Shown here: in pieces, positions 1 to 11,499 of the stretch
Position numbering within the stretch: the first letter of the stretch is position 1
Layout: each line of letters opens with the position of its first letter
Assembly (NCBI GenBank): GCA_001643675.2
Contig: LSRY02000025.1
Coordinates: forward strand, 1,118,001-1,182,000
DNA: 64,000 nt
Source: Monocercomonoides exilis
Lineage: Eukaryota > Preaxostyla > Oxymonadida > Polymastigidae
Reading direction: 5' to 3'
The notes under the pieces: model-generated
What the model was told of the DNA's origin: nothing
Databases searched by the model: none
Seen by the model: only the letters and a program-made list of their open reading frames with translations
Position numbers and translations under genes: made by a program

Positions 1-121
1 TTCTCCGCAACATCTTGCAAAAGCACTCTCCGAAAAGCATCAATTGGTGCTCGATGAAGAGAACCAAATTTGTTCGATTGTTGAAGGATTTCTTGAGCTC
101 ATGGTGAAATTTGACGATTAA
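1..121 (+). CDS. 3' end of an unidentified protein gene (partial)
   Basis: An open frame runs from base 2 to a TAA at 119-121 and gives the last 39 residues of a protein whose start lies left of the window. The tail is charged and helical-looking (ends LELMVKFDD), with no recognisable motif. It is followed by an AT-rich, T-tract-containing stretch typical of the 3' ends of genes here. The product cannot be named. Confidence 0.5.
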   Translation, partial: SPQHLAKALSEKHQLVLDEENQICSIVEGFLELMVKFDD

Positions 122-448
122 TGTGTTGATTATGAATTTTTTTTTTTAAGTTTGTATGGTTTTTTATTTGAATTTATCAGCTTGGTAATGATGGAATCTC
201 TTTTTGATAAAGAATAAAGTGTTCTTGGTCGGAGGTGTAGTGGTTATGTGCATGTTATTTTATTTATAATGCAATAAATTTGAAAATAGAAAAGCAAAAA
301 AATTATTTGATTTTTCTTAATTTATTTTTTTTATTAATTTTTGCAAAAGTATAACGTCAAAAGTGCTCAAAGAAAGAAGAATGAACTTGAATTTTTTCTG
401 AAATCACGTCGCATTCTGGATCTCTTCCCATTTATTTATCAAATAAAC

Positions 449-1802
449 ATGATAAATATTGCGCCTTATATTGGCCGAGCGTGCGAATATTTTGATGCAC
501 ACACGAACATTGTTATAATTCTCGTGACATTGTTTTTTGGCTTTGGATATTTGAAAGAAGATTTTTCGATTTATAAGCCAATGGCCTCATTTTTTTTAAT
601 TTATTCTGGCCTCATATCATTTTCAACGATATTCCAGGTACACAATCCAGGTTTGCTCGATTTCCTTTTGATTGCTTTGACTCTCTGCGTATTTTCAATT
701 TTATAAAGATTGGATGTGCAATGAAACGATTTTTGCCATCATAATTGCATCTTCATTGATTGCAAGCATTTTGCCGAATTTTATCACAAAGCTTTTTTCC
801 ACATATCCTTTTCGGATTCCTTTGTTTATTTCAGCAAATATGTATCTTTTGACCAAAGCAGTGGAAGCTTGCTTCTATATTCATGAAAAGAATTACAAAA
901 GCGAAATAATATTGATTATTATTGTTTGTTATGTTATCGTCTACATGCCTTTTGTCTTAAGCTCTCGGCGTTCAACAGAAAAACGAACTTATGAAGAAAG
1001 GATGTTTGGAAAAATTCATTTTACTCTCTTAATTTGCAATCTATTCACTGCTTTTCGAACTTTTCAATTTGCGAAAACAACATTTTCAGATTTGCTGTAA
1101 GTGCAATAATTTTGGGTGTCCTTTTGTGGTTTTATGCATTTCCAGAAGCCCTTCACTCATTTGTTGAGGATGCTGGAAACAGGATATTATCATTACATAA
1201 AATAGAGCAGAGCAGCATATTAACACAGATTCTAAATAAAGTTGAGAAGTTCACCCCTAAACAGAAAATGAATAAAGAAGCAGCAAGACTAGTTCTTCCT
1301 TTCAGTACAATGAATTTAGCTTGTTCAATCATTTATGTAATGTTTTTGGTGTGACGATGCTTATATTGTTTGATTTATTTGCTTCATAACATTTTCAAAT
1401 ATTGATTCAATGAAGATTGAAATGATAGCAGAAGATATTGCGCGCGATCGTGCTAAAGCAAAGAACGAGAAAGCAGAGTCAGAAGTCTTATTAGAAGCAA
1501 GAAGAGCTGTGGAGCGCTCACACAGCGACGAGATGCGCTCGTCAAGCAGCAAAGGAAGCAGAACAGAGCATTCAGAGACAAAAGCAGTAAAAGTGCGGAC
1601 AGGGTCGACAGAAAGAAAGAGTAGCACAGCGAATCATCCCAAAAAGAAGGAAGGATCTGCTGAATACGAAAAAAAACCAGTGGAGAGCAAAGGAGCTTCT
1701 CCAAAGAATTACAACGAGAAAGAGAAATCGGAAAAAAAAGAGAAGAAGAAGTTTTCACAGCCATTGTTTGCCAAAGGATCTGTTCCAACAATGAGGAGAT
1801 AA
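449..1802 (+). CDS. Multi-pass membrane protein with a charged C-terminal tail (possibly TRIC-like)
   Basis: Four exons fit together in phase: 449-650, 709-1003, 1090-1336 and 1416-1802, giving 376 residues if the ATG at 449 is the start. Introns are 58, 86 and 79 nt with donors GTTTGC, GTTTGG and GTAATG. The first three exons encode about six or seven hydrophobic segments. The last exon is a soluble tail rich in Lys, Glu and Ser. The spacing of segments and a KAVEACFYIHEK stretch after the fourth segment faintly recall TRIC (TMEM38) intracellular cation channels, but the similarity is weak. The open frame extends upstream to about 341 without an ATG, so a short 5' exon is possible. It is convergent with the kinase gene to the right. 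Confidence 0.6.
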
Positions 1803-2607
1803 TGGTCTTCTGATTGGAATGAAGCAATTGTACTCCAACAGCATTTCATAGCACTAACCATTTAATTTGATGTATTTCCCATTGCATTGCGTTCTTGGTA
1901 CTATAAGCAAGCTTCATCTTCAGTTATATTCAAGATGATTGAAATTTGAGTATTGCGGATATTTTTATATTTCTGTTCTTTTGATGCTTCACATGAAAGA
2001 AAAACAATATCCTGTTTGTCGTGAATAAAGATGGCTCTGGGAAAAAGTAGAGAACAGTGTGAAAATGTGAAGTTGAAATGAAGAAAAACATAAAAAAAGC
2101 TGTAGGAAAAATAAAATAAAATAAAATAAAAAAATGGATACAAAATGTAATTATGAATACGTCTCGGAAAATTAATAGTAAACACTTTCAAATGGAAGTA
2201 TCTTCAGCTTCATTCATTGAACACATCTGTGAAAAGAGATTGACACAAAAACATAAAATAAAACAAAAATAAATGTTGAGAAGATAATTTCTTTTAATGC
2301 CTGAATTTCACAAATGGTTTTCTCCTAAAAAGAATTGCAAAAATATCAACAAAATAAAATAACATTAAATAACATGCTTAACACAGAATAAACATTTATT
2401 AATTCAAATACTTTTTTTTTTCATGTTTTGTGGCCATTATCAAAATAAACGTATCCAACAAAATATCTCGAAATTATAACACGGCAGAAAGTACACAAGA
2501 ATAAAATTACAATAATTGGCTAAAGTAATAATAATAATAATATATTCATATGCTCTGAATATTATGAGAGCAGCATTTATACCCATTCGCAAGCTTTTCC
2601 CCTCCAT
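1803..2607. other. Intergenic region between convergent genes
   Basis: AT-rich stretch between two convergent 3' ends. It holds an (AAAAT)n run near 2110-2130, poly-A and poly-T tracts, and a short (TAA)n run near 2525. I see no credible coding exon or RNA gene on either strand. Confidence 0.5.
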
Positions 2608-5600
2608 TTATGGGCTGACCAGTGCGTGGAGGTACAAGTTGAGTGCCCTGGCAGCATACTTCTCCATGCAGGCAGAGGTGACGCGGATGCTGACCGCATA
2701 GCTTTGATTGCGCTTGAGCTTCCCGCTTCGAGTGACTGAAGACGAGTCCTTCGGTGGATGCACAACAAATGCGATGTCCTCGTCGAGGGTGGTGATCTGT
2801 GCGAGGAACAGGAAGAGCAGGAAGCCCTGCCTCACCACCGATGCCCGCTTCAGCTGCTGGTCAGTCACTTTGCGCCCGGGAATGCCCTTTCCACACCTGT
2901 CAGGGGAGGAGAGGGTGAGGCAGTGGTCGGTGGGGAGGGAAGGGAAGGAAGGGAAGTCTTCAGTGAAGGAGAGGGTGTCTATCTCTTCCCAGAGGGAGGA
3001 GTCGATCATTCGCCAGAAGGGGGCATAGCGCGATGCGTGGAAGAGGAGGAGAGAGAGGCCAGACACCACACGTGGCATGGACTTGATGATGGCTGGGATG
3101 GATGAAGAGGAAGAGGAAGAGGTGGAAGAGGATGAGGATGAATGAGGAGAAGAGGAGGATGGGTTTGAGGAAACAGAATTTGGAGAGAAAGGCGAGGCAG
3201 AGTTTGTAGGAGAAGGCAAGGAAGGATAAGCAGAATAAGGAGACGACTGAGAAGGAACTGGAGAATGGTTCATTGAAGGCCCACTGCCAGACAAGTGCAT
3301 TGGAGGAGGGCCCATCTGCATGGGATTGAAAGGAGGATATTCAGACACAGGGAGAGAAGGGGGTGGAATGGGAACAGAGGGAGAAGAAGAAGAAGAAGGC
3401 ATTTGATAGCTGGATGGGTTAGGTGAAGGAGGAAATGAGGGATATGAGGGATAGGAAGGATTGGAAGATACAGAAGAGGCAGAAGCTGATGAAGAAGCTG
3501 ACGCTGATGCTGAAGATGAAGATGAAGAAGATGAAGCAGATGCTGTAGATGAAGCAGAGCCGTATCCGTAGTTGTACTCAGTTGGATTAGTAGTCATTGC
3601 AGCCATCTGACTAGTCAGTCTTTCCATCTCCTTCTTCCTCTGCTCCTCAGCCTCCTTCATAAATGAGTCTACTGTTGGGAAGCAGAGCAGATAGAACCTG
3701 TCAAACGGCTTCAGGTTCATCGACTTCATTGCCGGGTGTTTGAAGGCGAGTGACATGATTGCCATTTCATCTGAGCGGAGGCTGTTGTCTTTGCAGAAGT
3801 TGACCAGGCGATAGACTGCCTCTAATGCCTCTCGGTGTGCCTCTTCGCTGTGGAGGAAGCGGGGCACTTGGAGTGGGCAGGGGAGGGTGGCGAGGTCTAG
3901 GAGGAAACCACCAGCAGCTGGGAGACGCAGCTGGGAGGAGGCGTTGCTAGCAGACGGGACAGAAGAGGAGGAAGGGGCAGAAGAGGAAGGAATGGCCATC
4001 TGCTGTATGGATGTTGGGAGCACAGCAGGAAGGCCAGAAGAGTCAGAAGGAAGGTGCATCTGAGGAGGAGGGCGTGCCATTGGAGGCATCTGCCCCATCT
4101 GACCCATCTGACCCATCTGTGGCTGCTGGGCAGAAGGGAGTGGTTGCATTCTGTTGGCGAAGGGCTGGATGGGCTGAGGGAACTGGGGAGGAGCAGCGAC
4201 TGGGCGGAAGGACGGGGCAAGTGCAGTGGGTTGTTGAGGGAGAGGAGAGTAGCCAGGATAGACAGAATTGAGGAAGGGCTGTTGTTGTTGTTGTTGCATG
4301 TGAGGGTACATCTGAGGCTGAGGCATCTGCTGTAGCTGCTGCATGCGAGGAGGATAGGAAGGAATAGCAGAGCCAGACATAGAAGGCATGGATGGCATAG
4401 AAGGCATGGGCTGACCGGGTGGGATGTATCGGGGCATCTGCTGCTGATAGCCACTCTGGGCGAAGGAGTTTTGAGGCATGAATTGTTGGGATTGAGGGGG
4501 AGACATCTGAGGGTGAGGGGAAGGCTGGTAGGGAGAGGAGGAGGGGAGGTAGGTTTGGTTGAAGCCAGTGGCTGTCACAGGAGATTGAGGAACTGATGCT
4601 GAAGAAGAAGAAGATGATGATGATGATGAAGCAGATGATGACATGAGCATGGGAGGAGAAGAGGCAGGGATGATTGGCGGGAGAGGAGTGCTGAAGAAGG
4701 GGAAGAGCAGCACTTGCTGTGCAGATGGACGATCTGCTGGCTCCTTCCGAAGCATCGCAGAGACCACCTGCCAACACTCAGGGGAGACATTCTCGAGCTT
4801 TGGAGGTGGATTGGCAAGCATGCTGAAGATGGAAGGGGAAAGGGGATGGAAAGAATGGGGATAGGACAAAAATGAATAAGAATTTGAATGAATGGCGAAA
4901 TATTTTCATTTGGAACAATTCAGAATAAACAGAAAAAAAAGGAGATAGGTAAAAAAATCCAGTCAGCGTTGCATTCATAGAAAATTTTACGATAAACTTT
5001 TTTTCTCATTTCTTTTCAGAAACTACACACCGCATGAGCTGAGCAGGGGATGTTGCTGGAAATGGAAGAGAACCACTCAGAAGCTGGTAAAATATCACTC
5101 CACATGCCCACAAATCAGTCTTTTCATCAAAAGGAAGGCCTTCCAAATACACTTCAGGTGACTATTATAAAAGGAAAAAAATACAATTCATTTTGCAATG
5201 ATTAATGAATTCTATTTGAAAATAATAAAAATAAATACCATATATAGGGGAGTTCTGAGCAATTAGGCGCGATGAGAGAGAAACATACAATTAGTAATTC
5301 AATAAAATAATGGAAATGAAAGCTAAAATAAAATCTGAAAATAAGTACCCGCATTGTGTTTGAGCCATTTGTCCAGGATCTAAATGCCGCGCTAAGCCAA
5401 AATCGGAAATTTTGACAATTGGTGGTTGATCCGGTGAAGGACGATGCAAAAGTATGTTATCTGGCTTTAAATCTCTTTAATGAATATTTATTATTAATTT
5501 CAAAAGTTATAAACAGTTCGAATACAAATATTTTAAAAATACTTCAAACCTGTGCAAAAGAAAGTGAGAATGAATAACTACAACTCCTTTCACTATATAA

Positions 5601-6199
5601 CGCAAATAAATGACAATTAAATTTAAGCTCATTTGCAAACATATCTGTTCAATGTAATATCTTGCTTCAGCCTCTGGCAAAGGTTTTTTTGCTTTTACAA
5701 CTGATTCGAGAGACTTCGAATTTGCATATTCCATCTCCAATACAACCTTATCTCCTTGTTGTATAATTTCATAAACCTTCATTATATATGGGCATGTTTC
5801 TCTGATAAGAAGTAATTATTCATTCTTTTCGAAATTTTTTCTAAGCATTTTTTCAAACTGAGAAAGTGCAATTAACGCTTGCTGTTCTCCAAGTTTAAAT
5901 CCTTTTTGCTCAAGAACTTTAATGGCCCTGAGTCGACCAGCCTGATTTTTCCCAAGAAACACACTTTGAAAAAAATATATTTTATTCAAAGAGAAGATAA
6001 ACTATGAAAAAGCACACATTCCAAAACTTCCAGAACCTATGCATTAAAATATTCATTTAATAATTAAAGAAAACAATACTGCATCATTCATACCCAAATG
6101 CTTCAACTCCTAAAGAATAATCGTTATTTCTTTCAATGAAAATAAAGTGCAAACTGTGTATTTTAAATTTAGAAGCAACTGTATATCTTCTGAGGACAT
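2608..6199 (-). CDS. ATG1: ULK/ATG1-like serine/threonine kinase with a long Ser/Pro/Gln-rich C-terminal region
   Basis: Ten exons splice in phase to 958 residues: 6155-6199, 6094-6109, 6018-6036, 5859-5963, 5641-5801, 5550-5592, 5349-5474, 5239-5254, 5031-5161 and 2608-4822. The kinase domain is complete: glycine loop LGSGSFGIV at about 20-28, the AIK lysine at 42, HRDLKPDN at 129-136, DFG at 154-156, GTPLYMSPE at 172-180 and the subdomain XI arginine in ADRPSA near 250. The activation segment (GQMAQTQCGTPLYMSPE) and LWACGVIFYQLLSG resemble the ULK/ATG1 family, which starts autophagy by phosphorylating the induction complex. After the kinase comes a low-complexity region of several hundred residues, then a more conserved C-terminus (around 630-680 and 820-958) that could hold the ATG13-binding MIT-type repeats; this is inferred only from position. 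Three internal exons are only 16, 19 and 16 nt. Confidence 0.8.
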
Positions 6200-6973
6200 A
6201 TCTTACGTATTCACACAACTGTACACTGTTGAAGAATTTTCAAAAAATTAGAAGTAAAGTGTCAATTACGAAAGATAATGGTTACCTTTTATTTGAATTA
6301 TCAATAATTTATATGCTCTTTTAACAAACAGAAAAATATTCATTTTATAATTTCACAGACGTAAAGAATATTTTCTCGAAATTTGATCAAAAAATAATTT
6401 TTCTCTTTCATGGCGGATGGAGGATTATTAGATTTAAAATGAAACTCATTTCGTGAAAGCAAAAGATATTAAAGGTATATAGAGAGAAATATGTGTTGAG
6501 TAATATATAACATGATGAAACTTAGTGTTGCCGCCCCAGTCTGAATTTCAGATGTTGATTGCAACATGTTCCTGAAACATTTTCATTTTTTAGTTTTATA
6601 TTTTCGATTTTTTAATGATTAATGCTTTCACAAAAAAATATTTCGATTTTTCATTATTCCTTATTTTTTATGAATAGTTATTGCTATGTTTTATGTTTTT
6701 CTAGAATATATATAATGAAGATCATCACTTTATTAAAAATGAGAATTATTTGAACAATAATTTGAATTTAAATAATTTGTTTTCAAGTTTTTTTATAAAG
6801 TTCGTTTCACTTTGAAAATAATGTTAAAAAATGTTTGATTTTAAAACTGTGAAATGTTTTTAATAAAAAAAAATAAATAATGAATCATTCTACACTTTGA
6901 GAAGTACAAAACGACAAATCTCTTAAAGTTGAAAAATACAAAATGATATAAATATATTTTTCTAATAAAAAAT
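6200..6973. other. Intergenic region with an unresolved small minus-strand open frame
   Basis: Separates the start of the kinase gene from the 3' end of the TBCCD1 gene. On the minus strand an ATG at 6567 opens a frame beginning MLQSTSEIQTGAATL, and a second open stretch runs from about 6460 to a TGA at 6340 (contains SNNPPSAMKEKNYF). I could not find a GT-AG pair that joins them in phase, so no gene is called. The rest is AT-rich with no visible RNA gene. Confidence 0.3.
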
Positions 6974-9900
6974 TCACTTTGGTTGAGATGAAAGTGTTGC
7001 AGATCTTATCCCCGAAACGATCCGAGAGTTTGAGCTCTGTTGAGTTGAAGAGGGCAAAGGACTTGACTGGGAAGAAGAAGAAGAAAGTGCAGAAGAGGCA
7101 GAAGCCCTGGAAGTATGTGGCATACGCATGATTGGAGGAGAGAGGATTTCATTTCCAACAACCTCACGAGGAGCAACAGATGATGAAGATGATGCAATAT
7201 CTGATGTGTTTATTCTCGAAGAAATGTTTGAGGCAGTTGTCTTTGAAGACAATGAAGAAGAGGAGGAGTGCTGAGATGAATGTGCTGATGTGGAAGATGA
7301 TTGAGGAAGAGAAGAATTTACTTTTGGATGAGGTGAATGCGAAGATGGTGTTGTTGAAAGCTGTGAAAAAGCGGATGTTAATGACTGAGTTGAAGGAGAA
7401 GAGGAAGAAGAGGAAGAAGAAGAAGCAGGTGCAGAAGAAGTTGCTGAGGGTGCAGCAGATGTACCATCACCACCCAAATACATTGAGGAGCTAAGAACAG
7501 GGCCAGACGAGCTGAGTGCAGAGGATGGGATATTCCCCATCTGCATGTGGAGCAAGTCGTGTATCTGCCTCAGCTGGTTGGTCGAAGCAAGCCACTCGCG
7601 AAATTTGCGCTGGATGATTGCTTCTACTTTCTGTGCTGACTCTGCATCAAGACCTTCTTTCTTCATCTCCTTCTCCCCATCCTTTGCATCTCCTGAATTC
7701 TTTGCTTTGCCCTTGCCATCTGCCCCGCCCTCGCCACTTTCTTCTCTTTCGTTGTCTTCATCCTCATCCTCACTCCCATTCCGTTCTCCTTCTTTTCCCT
7801 CTCTTTTCTCCTTCTCTCCTTTCTCCTTCCCTGTTTTCTTGTCTCTGTCCTTCCCTTTGTCTCCTGCTATCTCTCTCTGCAGCAGTCGTTTGACTTCTCT
7901 TCTTCTCTCCATCTCTTCCTGGTAGATCGGCGGAAGACACTGAGGGAAGTCTGGAAAGTCTGAGTATTGTGCAGCAGCACCAGGGCAGGCGAAGGGAATG
8001 GCAAAGGAAGAGAACTGGGTGGGGTGCATGAGAGAGAAAGAAGAAGAGGTGGATGGGTCAGCAAGGGAATAGCCAGAGAGAGAAGAGGAGAAGGGAGGAG
8101 AGAACGAGGAAGGGGAAAGAGCAGAGGAGAGGGTAGATAAAGGAGATGAAGGTGATGTGGAGGTTAAGCTGAAGAAGGCGGTGGATGAGGACGATGTGTG
8201 TGAAAAGGTGGATGTTGGCGAGGAAGGTGCTGTTGCAAATGGAAAAATGAAATGCATTTCAAAAAATAAAAGAAAAAAATAGAAAAACATTTAATTTTAT
8301 GATGAATAATCATCAAAAGATAAATAAATAATAATAAAACAAATAAAAAACTATTCCTCCATCGCAAAAAGAAGAGCAAACCAGAAGGAAGAGTGTTTGA
8401 GTCTGAGATGAATGCCTTGTCCCAGCAGCCGCACAGCCTCATGTCCAAATGTGCAGCAGCCATGTTTGAGTGGATGGATGGATAGCAGGCATTGTACGGG
8501 GCAAGAACAATACGTTTGCAGGTGGGTGTGATGAGAAGAGGAGAAGGTGTGAGAAGATGCAGGGTGATGTCTGAGCAGTTACTGGAAGGAAGCAAATTGT
8601 TGTTAAGAGAATGATTCACAATGAAAACAAAAAATTAAAAATATAAAAAAATAAAATAAAATACTCAAAAAATAAATATTTCTTTTCTATCAAATATTTT
8701 CTTTTTCCTCTTCTCCTCCTCCTTTTCACATATTCACAATACAATGCACAATATGTGAATGCACAATCCCTTATCATCCAAAAAATCATCAAACCTCAGT
8801 TTCACTCTCCCGGCCGCTGCGATGACAGTCAGTTTTGAGCAGTGTGTGAGGCTGAGCACTTTCTCCACTGCGCCGATGAAGATGGTGCAGGCCTCACACG
8901 ACACGATGGAGCAGTCTCTGACAGCAGCTGTGATGTAAATGTGGGCTTTGCTGGAGGCGATGACGCGTGTTGTGCAGAGCTCGCGGGGGATGTGGAGGGA
9001 GGTCACTTTGGTGCAGGACAGGATTAATGGGCTGGTGTGGAACAAGAAATGTAAAATGGAATATAAAATTTTTATATTTGAAAAAAAGAAAAAATTGAAA
9101 AAATAATTGAGAATGATATAAAATTGAAAATTCACTTATATGTTCAGGGGGAAAAATATAAATAGAAATTGAACAGCTCAACACAAGAACTTGATGTCAT
9201 CTTTTCACACCTGTCTGGAAAAGGTGGGATGACAGGGAATGTAATAGCTGGTGTGTTCTTACTGTCAGATGAAGAAGAAGATGATGATGATGATGAATAT
9301 CTGGACGATGCAAGCAGAGAGCTGCCACTAGGTGGAACAATATCGCTGAGCGAGTCCTGTTCCAGTGAGGAGTTGAGATCAGACTGTGTTGTGTCTGAAG
9401 AGGAGGAAGAGCTGTGATTGCGATTAAATTGAGAAGGCTGACCAGTGAAGGTGATTGGAGGATATCGAAGTGGGTTGGGCTTTATATGCTGAGACAGCCA
9501 TTCCTGTTTGAGAATGTGCAGAATAAATTGAAAGAATTTGAAAAGGAATTCAACAGAGAAAAAATAGTACAGAATTCATAAACAGTTTGAAGTTAAATGA
9601 ACAAATTGAATTTAGTACAAATAAAGAAAACATCATACTGTGAGTGTTGTGACAAGGACTGATCCTTCAGGCTCTTTATCCCAAAGTCCAGTAAGCACTG
9701 ATAAGTGTTTCTCTTCCAGCTGTTGCGTTCTGCCTCCTCCAATAAAAACGCTCAATGCATCAAAAAATTCTGCCCTCATTGAGGCTTTGATTTGTATCTT
9801 CTGCGGAAAAGCAAGAGTTGTTCCAGCGGCACTGGAACTACTGTTACTTGAAGATGCTTTGAAAGGAAGCGATCTTGGCGAACGATGCATCTGTGGGGAA

Positions 9901-10642
9901 GAAGCGGTGTCACCTGAAACAGATCTTGAAAGAGAAGGTGGCGAGCCAGCATCGGCTGGCTGAACAATTTGATCAATTAGTGAAGGATCAGCGCATGAAG
10001 CCAAAAGATACAACGCTTCCTATAATTTTGGATATCAATAAATAAAATATCAAAGCTATTTAATATGTTTTGAATGTATACTTTAATATGAGACATTATA
10101 TATGCAAGAAGTGTTGCTTCTGATGCAATTTTAGTTTGTAGTTCTTGAAGGCATGGGCGAAGATTTGGTAAAGAAGGCCAACTATCTCCTGGAATGTCCC
10201 TTGAAGTTGCACAACGGTGAGCACACACTTGGAGGAATAGAAACATTGTAAATCGAGAAATATCAACTGTGTCCATATAATTTCCAGGAGTAACATTGCA
10301 GCATAAAAGCTGAAATGTCTCAAATGTACTTTCATTGAAAAATGCAAAAATAGAAGTCTTTTAAATAAATAAAAAAATACACACAATCTGGCAACATTTT
10401 CATTCAACTTAAAATTCTGTTGAGAAAGAGAAATCCATTCAGCCATTCTGATAATTATTGTATGATTTTTAAAATAAAAAACTAATGAATTCATCAAACG
10501 TTAAACTTTGGTTGTCAGAATCCTTATCAGAAAAAAACACTGCTAGCATGTTAAATAAAGTATTCATGTCGAAAGTGGCCCTATGCAATGGTGGTAAAAC
10601 ACCTAAATCAAACAGTTCCGCTTTTATCCAGCAAGTTGTCAT
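6974..10642 (-). CDS. TBCCD1: TBCC domain-containing protein 1 (TBCCD1) orthologue with low-complexity insertions
   Basis: Eight exons join in phase to 946 residues: 10500-10642, 10381-10447, 10082-10309, 9639-10019, 9175-9503, 8795-9031, 8382-8581 and 6974-8229. The N-terminal part (MTTCWIKAELFDLG...) and the QEWLSQHIKPNPL segment match the TBCCD1 layout. The region from 9031 to 8382 is a TBCC/C-CAP beta-helix. It ends in the family signature of repeated hydrophobic rungs, APYNACYP, then WDKAF, followed by FPQCLPPIYQEEMERR. TBCCD1 relatives lack the tubulin GTPase-activating arginine of TBCC and act at centrosomes and basal bodies, in Golgi placement and flagellar number control. Serine-rich insertions sit between 9175 and 9400 and after the TBCC domain. 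A Lys/Glu-rich helix lies near 7700-7900. The protein is well above the 550-600 residues usual for the family because of these insertions. Confidence 0.75.
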
Positions 10643-11254
10643 TCTTTAAAATAAAACCGAGTTGAATAACAACAAGCTTTTAAAAATTAAAAGCTAATTT
10701 ATTTTAAATATGGAAAAGATCATTTGAAAGTGGTAATAAAAAATGATTTGTTACAAATAATTTCACCGATTTTGCCATGAGTTCTTTGCCTTTTCATTTA
10801 CAAAGAAAAAACGTTTTCGCAACAATCAATTTAATTTTTCACAGAATTTGTGAAATATTCTTTAACAATTTTCAAACAATGAATAATCATCTCACATTAG
10901 CTTTGACTTTTTTTTATTCATATCAAATTTACAACAAATTATTTTTTCTGTCTGAATATTTCTTACATATAATTTTTTTTTCTTTTTTGTTATTCTTTTT
11001 TGTTGATTTTCATCCAATTACTCAATACTTATTATTATGTTAAAGCTAAAAAGGTTTGGAACAAGTCCTTCCTTTTTTTTTCTAAAAATATTGAATCTCA
11101 TTTGAAGAAAAATTTTTAAAAATCCTTATTAACCTAATACCAACTTGTTTATCGATTGTTGGACAAATTTGACTTTCTTATTTAAATTATATTTTTAATA
11201 TTCTTTAAAAAACTCATTCACAATATTCTTATTAACAGATATTACTAAGTTAAA
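10643..11254. other. Intergenic region, 3' of U2 snRNA and 5' of TBCCD1
   Basis: AT-rich spacer that should contain the TBCCD1 promoter on the right side of its ATG and the 3' flank of the U2 snRNA gene. An 88-codon frame at 10777-11043 on the plus strand is almost all Phe, Leu, Ile and Tyr and looks like a by-product of T-rich sequence. No other signal was seen. Confidence 0.4.
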
Positions 11255-11445
11255 CGGTGCGCTCTACACGGAGGTACTGCAATACCGCGAGAACGCTGTC
11301 AAGGAGAGAGGCAAGCCTCGTTTCTACCTTGACCCAATCCAAAAATAAAATTAATATCGAGCCACCCATTGGGCAGCAATTCAGATATTAAACTGAATAG
11401 AACAGATACTACACTTGATCTTAGCCACGAGGGCCGAGAAGGTAT
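11255..11445 (-). ncRNA. U2: U2 spliceosomal snRNA
   Basis: Read on the minus strand the segment begins with CTTCTCGGCC...GGCTAAGATC (stem-loop I) and continues into the U2 core GTGTAGTATCTGTT. The branch-site recognition bases GTAGTA lie at 11412-11407. Then come CAGTTTAATATCTG (stem-loop IIa), an ATTTTTGG Sm site at 11346-11339, a stem III region, and a stem-loop IV with GGTATTGCAGTACC at 11286-11273, which is the same as in animal U2. The molecule is about 191 nt; human U2 is 188. The ends are set by comparison with known U2 and may be off by a few bases. U2 pairs with the intron branch site in the major spliceosome, fitting the intron-rich genes around it. Its 5' end lies only 54 bp from the ATG of the divergent gene at 11500. 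Confidence 0.95.
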
Positions 11446-11499
11446 GAAATTTTCCTTACCTCTCAATTGGTTATATAGTACAAAAATTTTCATCTTAAT

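Noticed and set aside
2525-2545. Short (TAA)n run
   Set aside because: Only a few units; ordinary for AT-rich spacer DNA.
6340-6567. Possible two-exon small minus-strand gene (MLQSTSEIQTG... and SNNPPSAMKEKN...)
   Set aside because: Two protein-like open stretches exist, but no GT-AG pair joins them in phase without a stop, and neither half matches a family I know.
10777-11043. 88-codon plus-strand open frame
   Set aside because: Composition is almost wholly Phe, Leu, Ile, Tyr and His from T-rich DNA; no homology or splice context.
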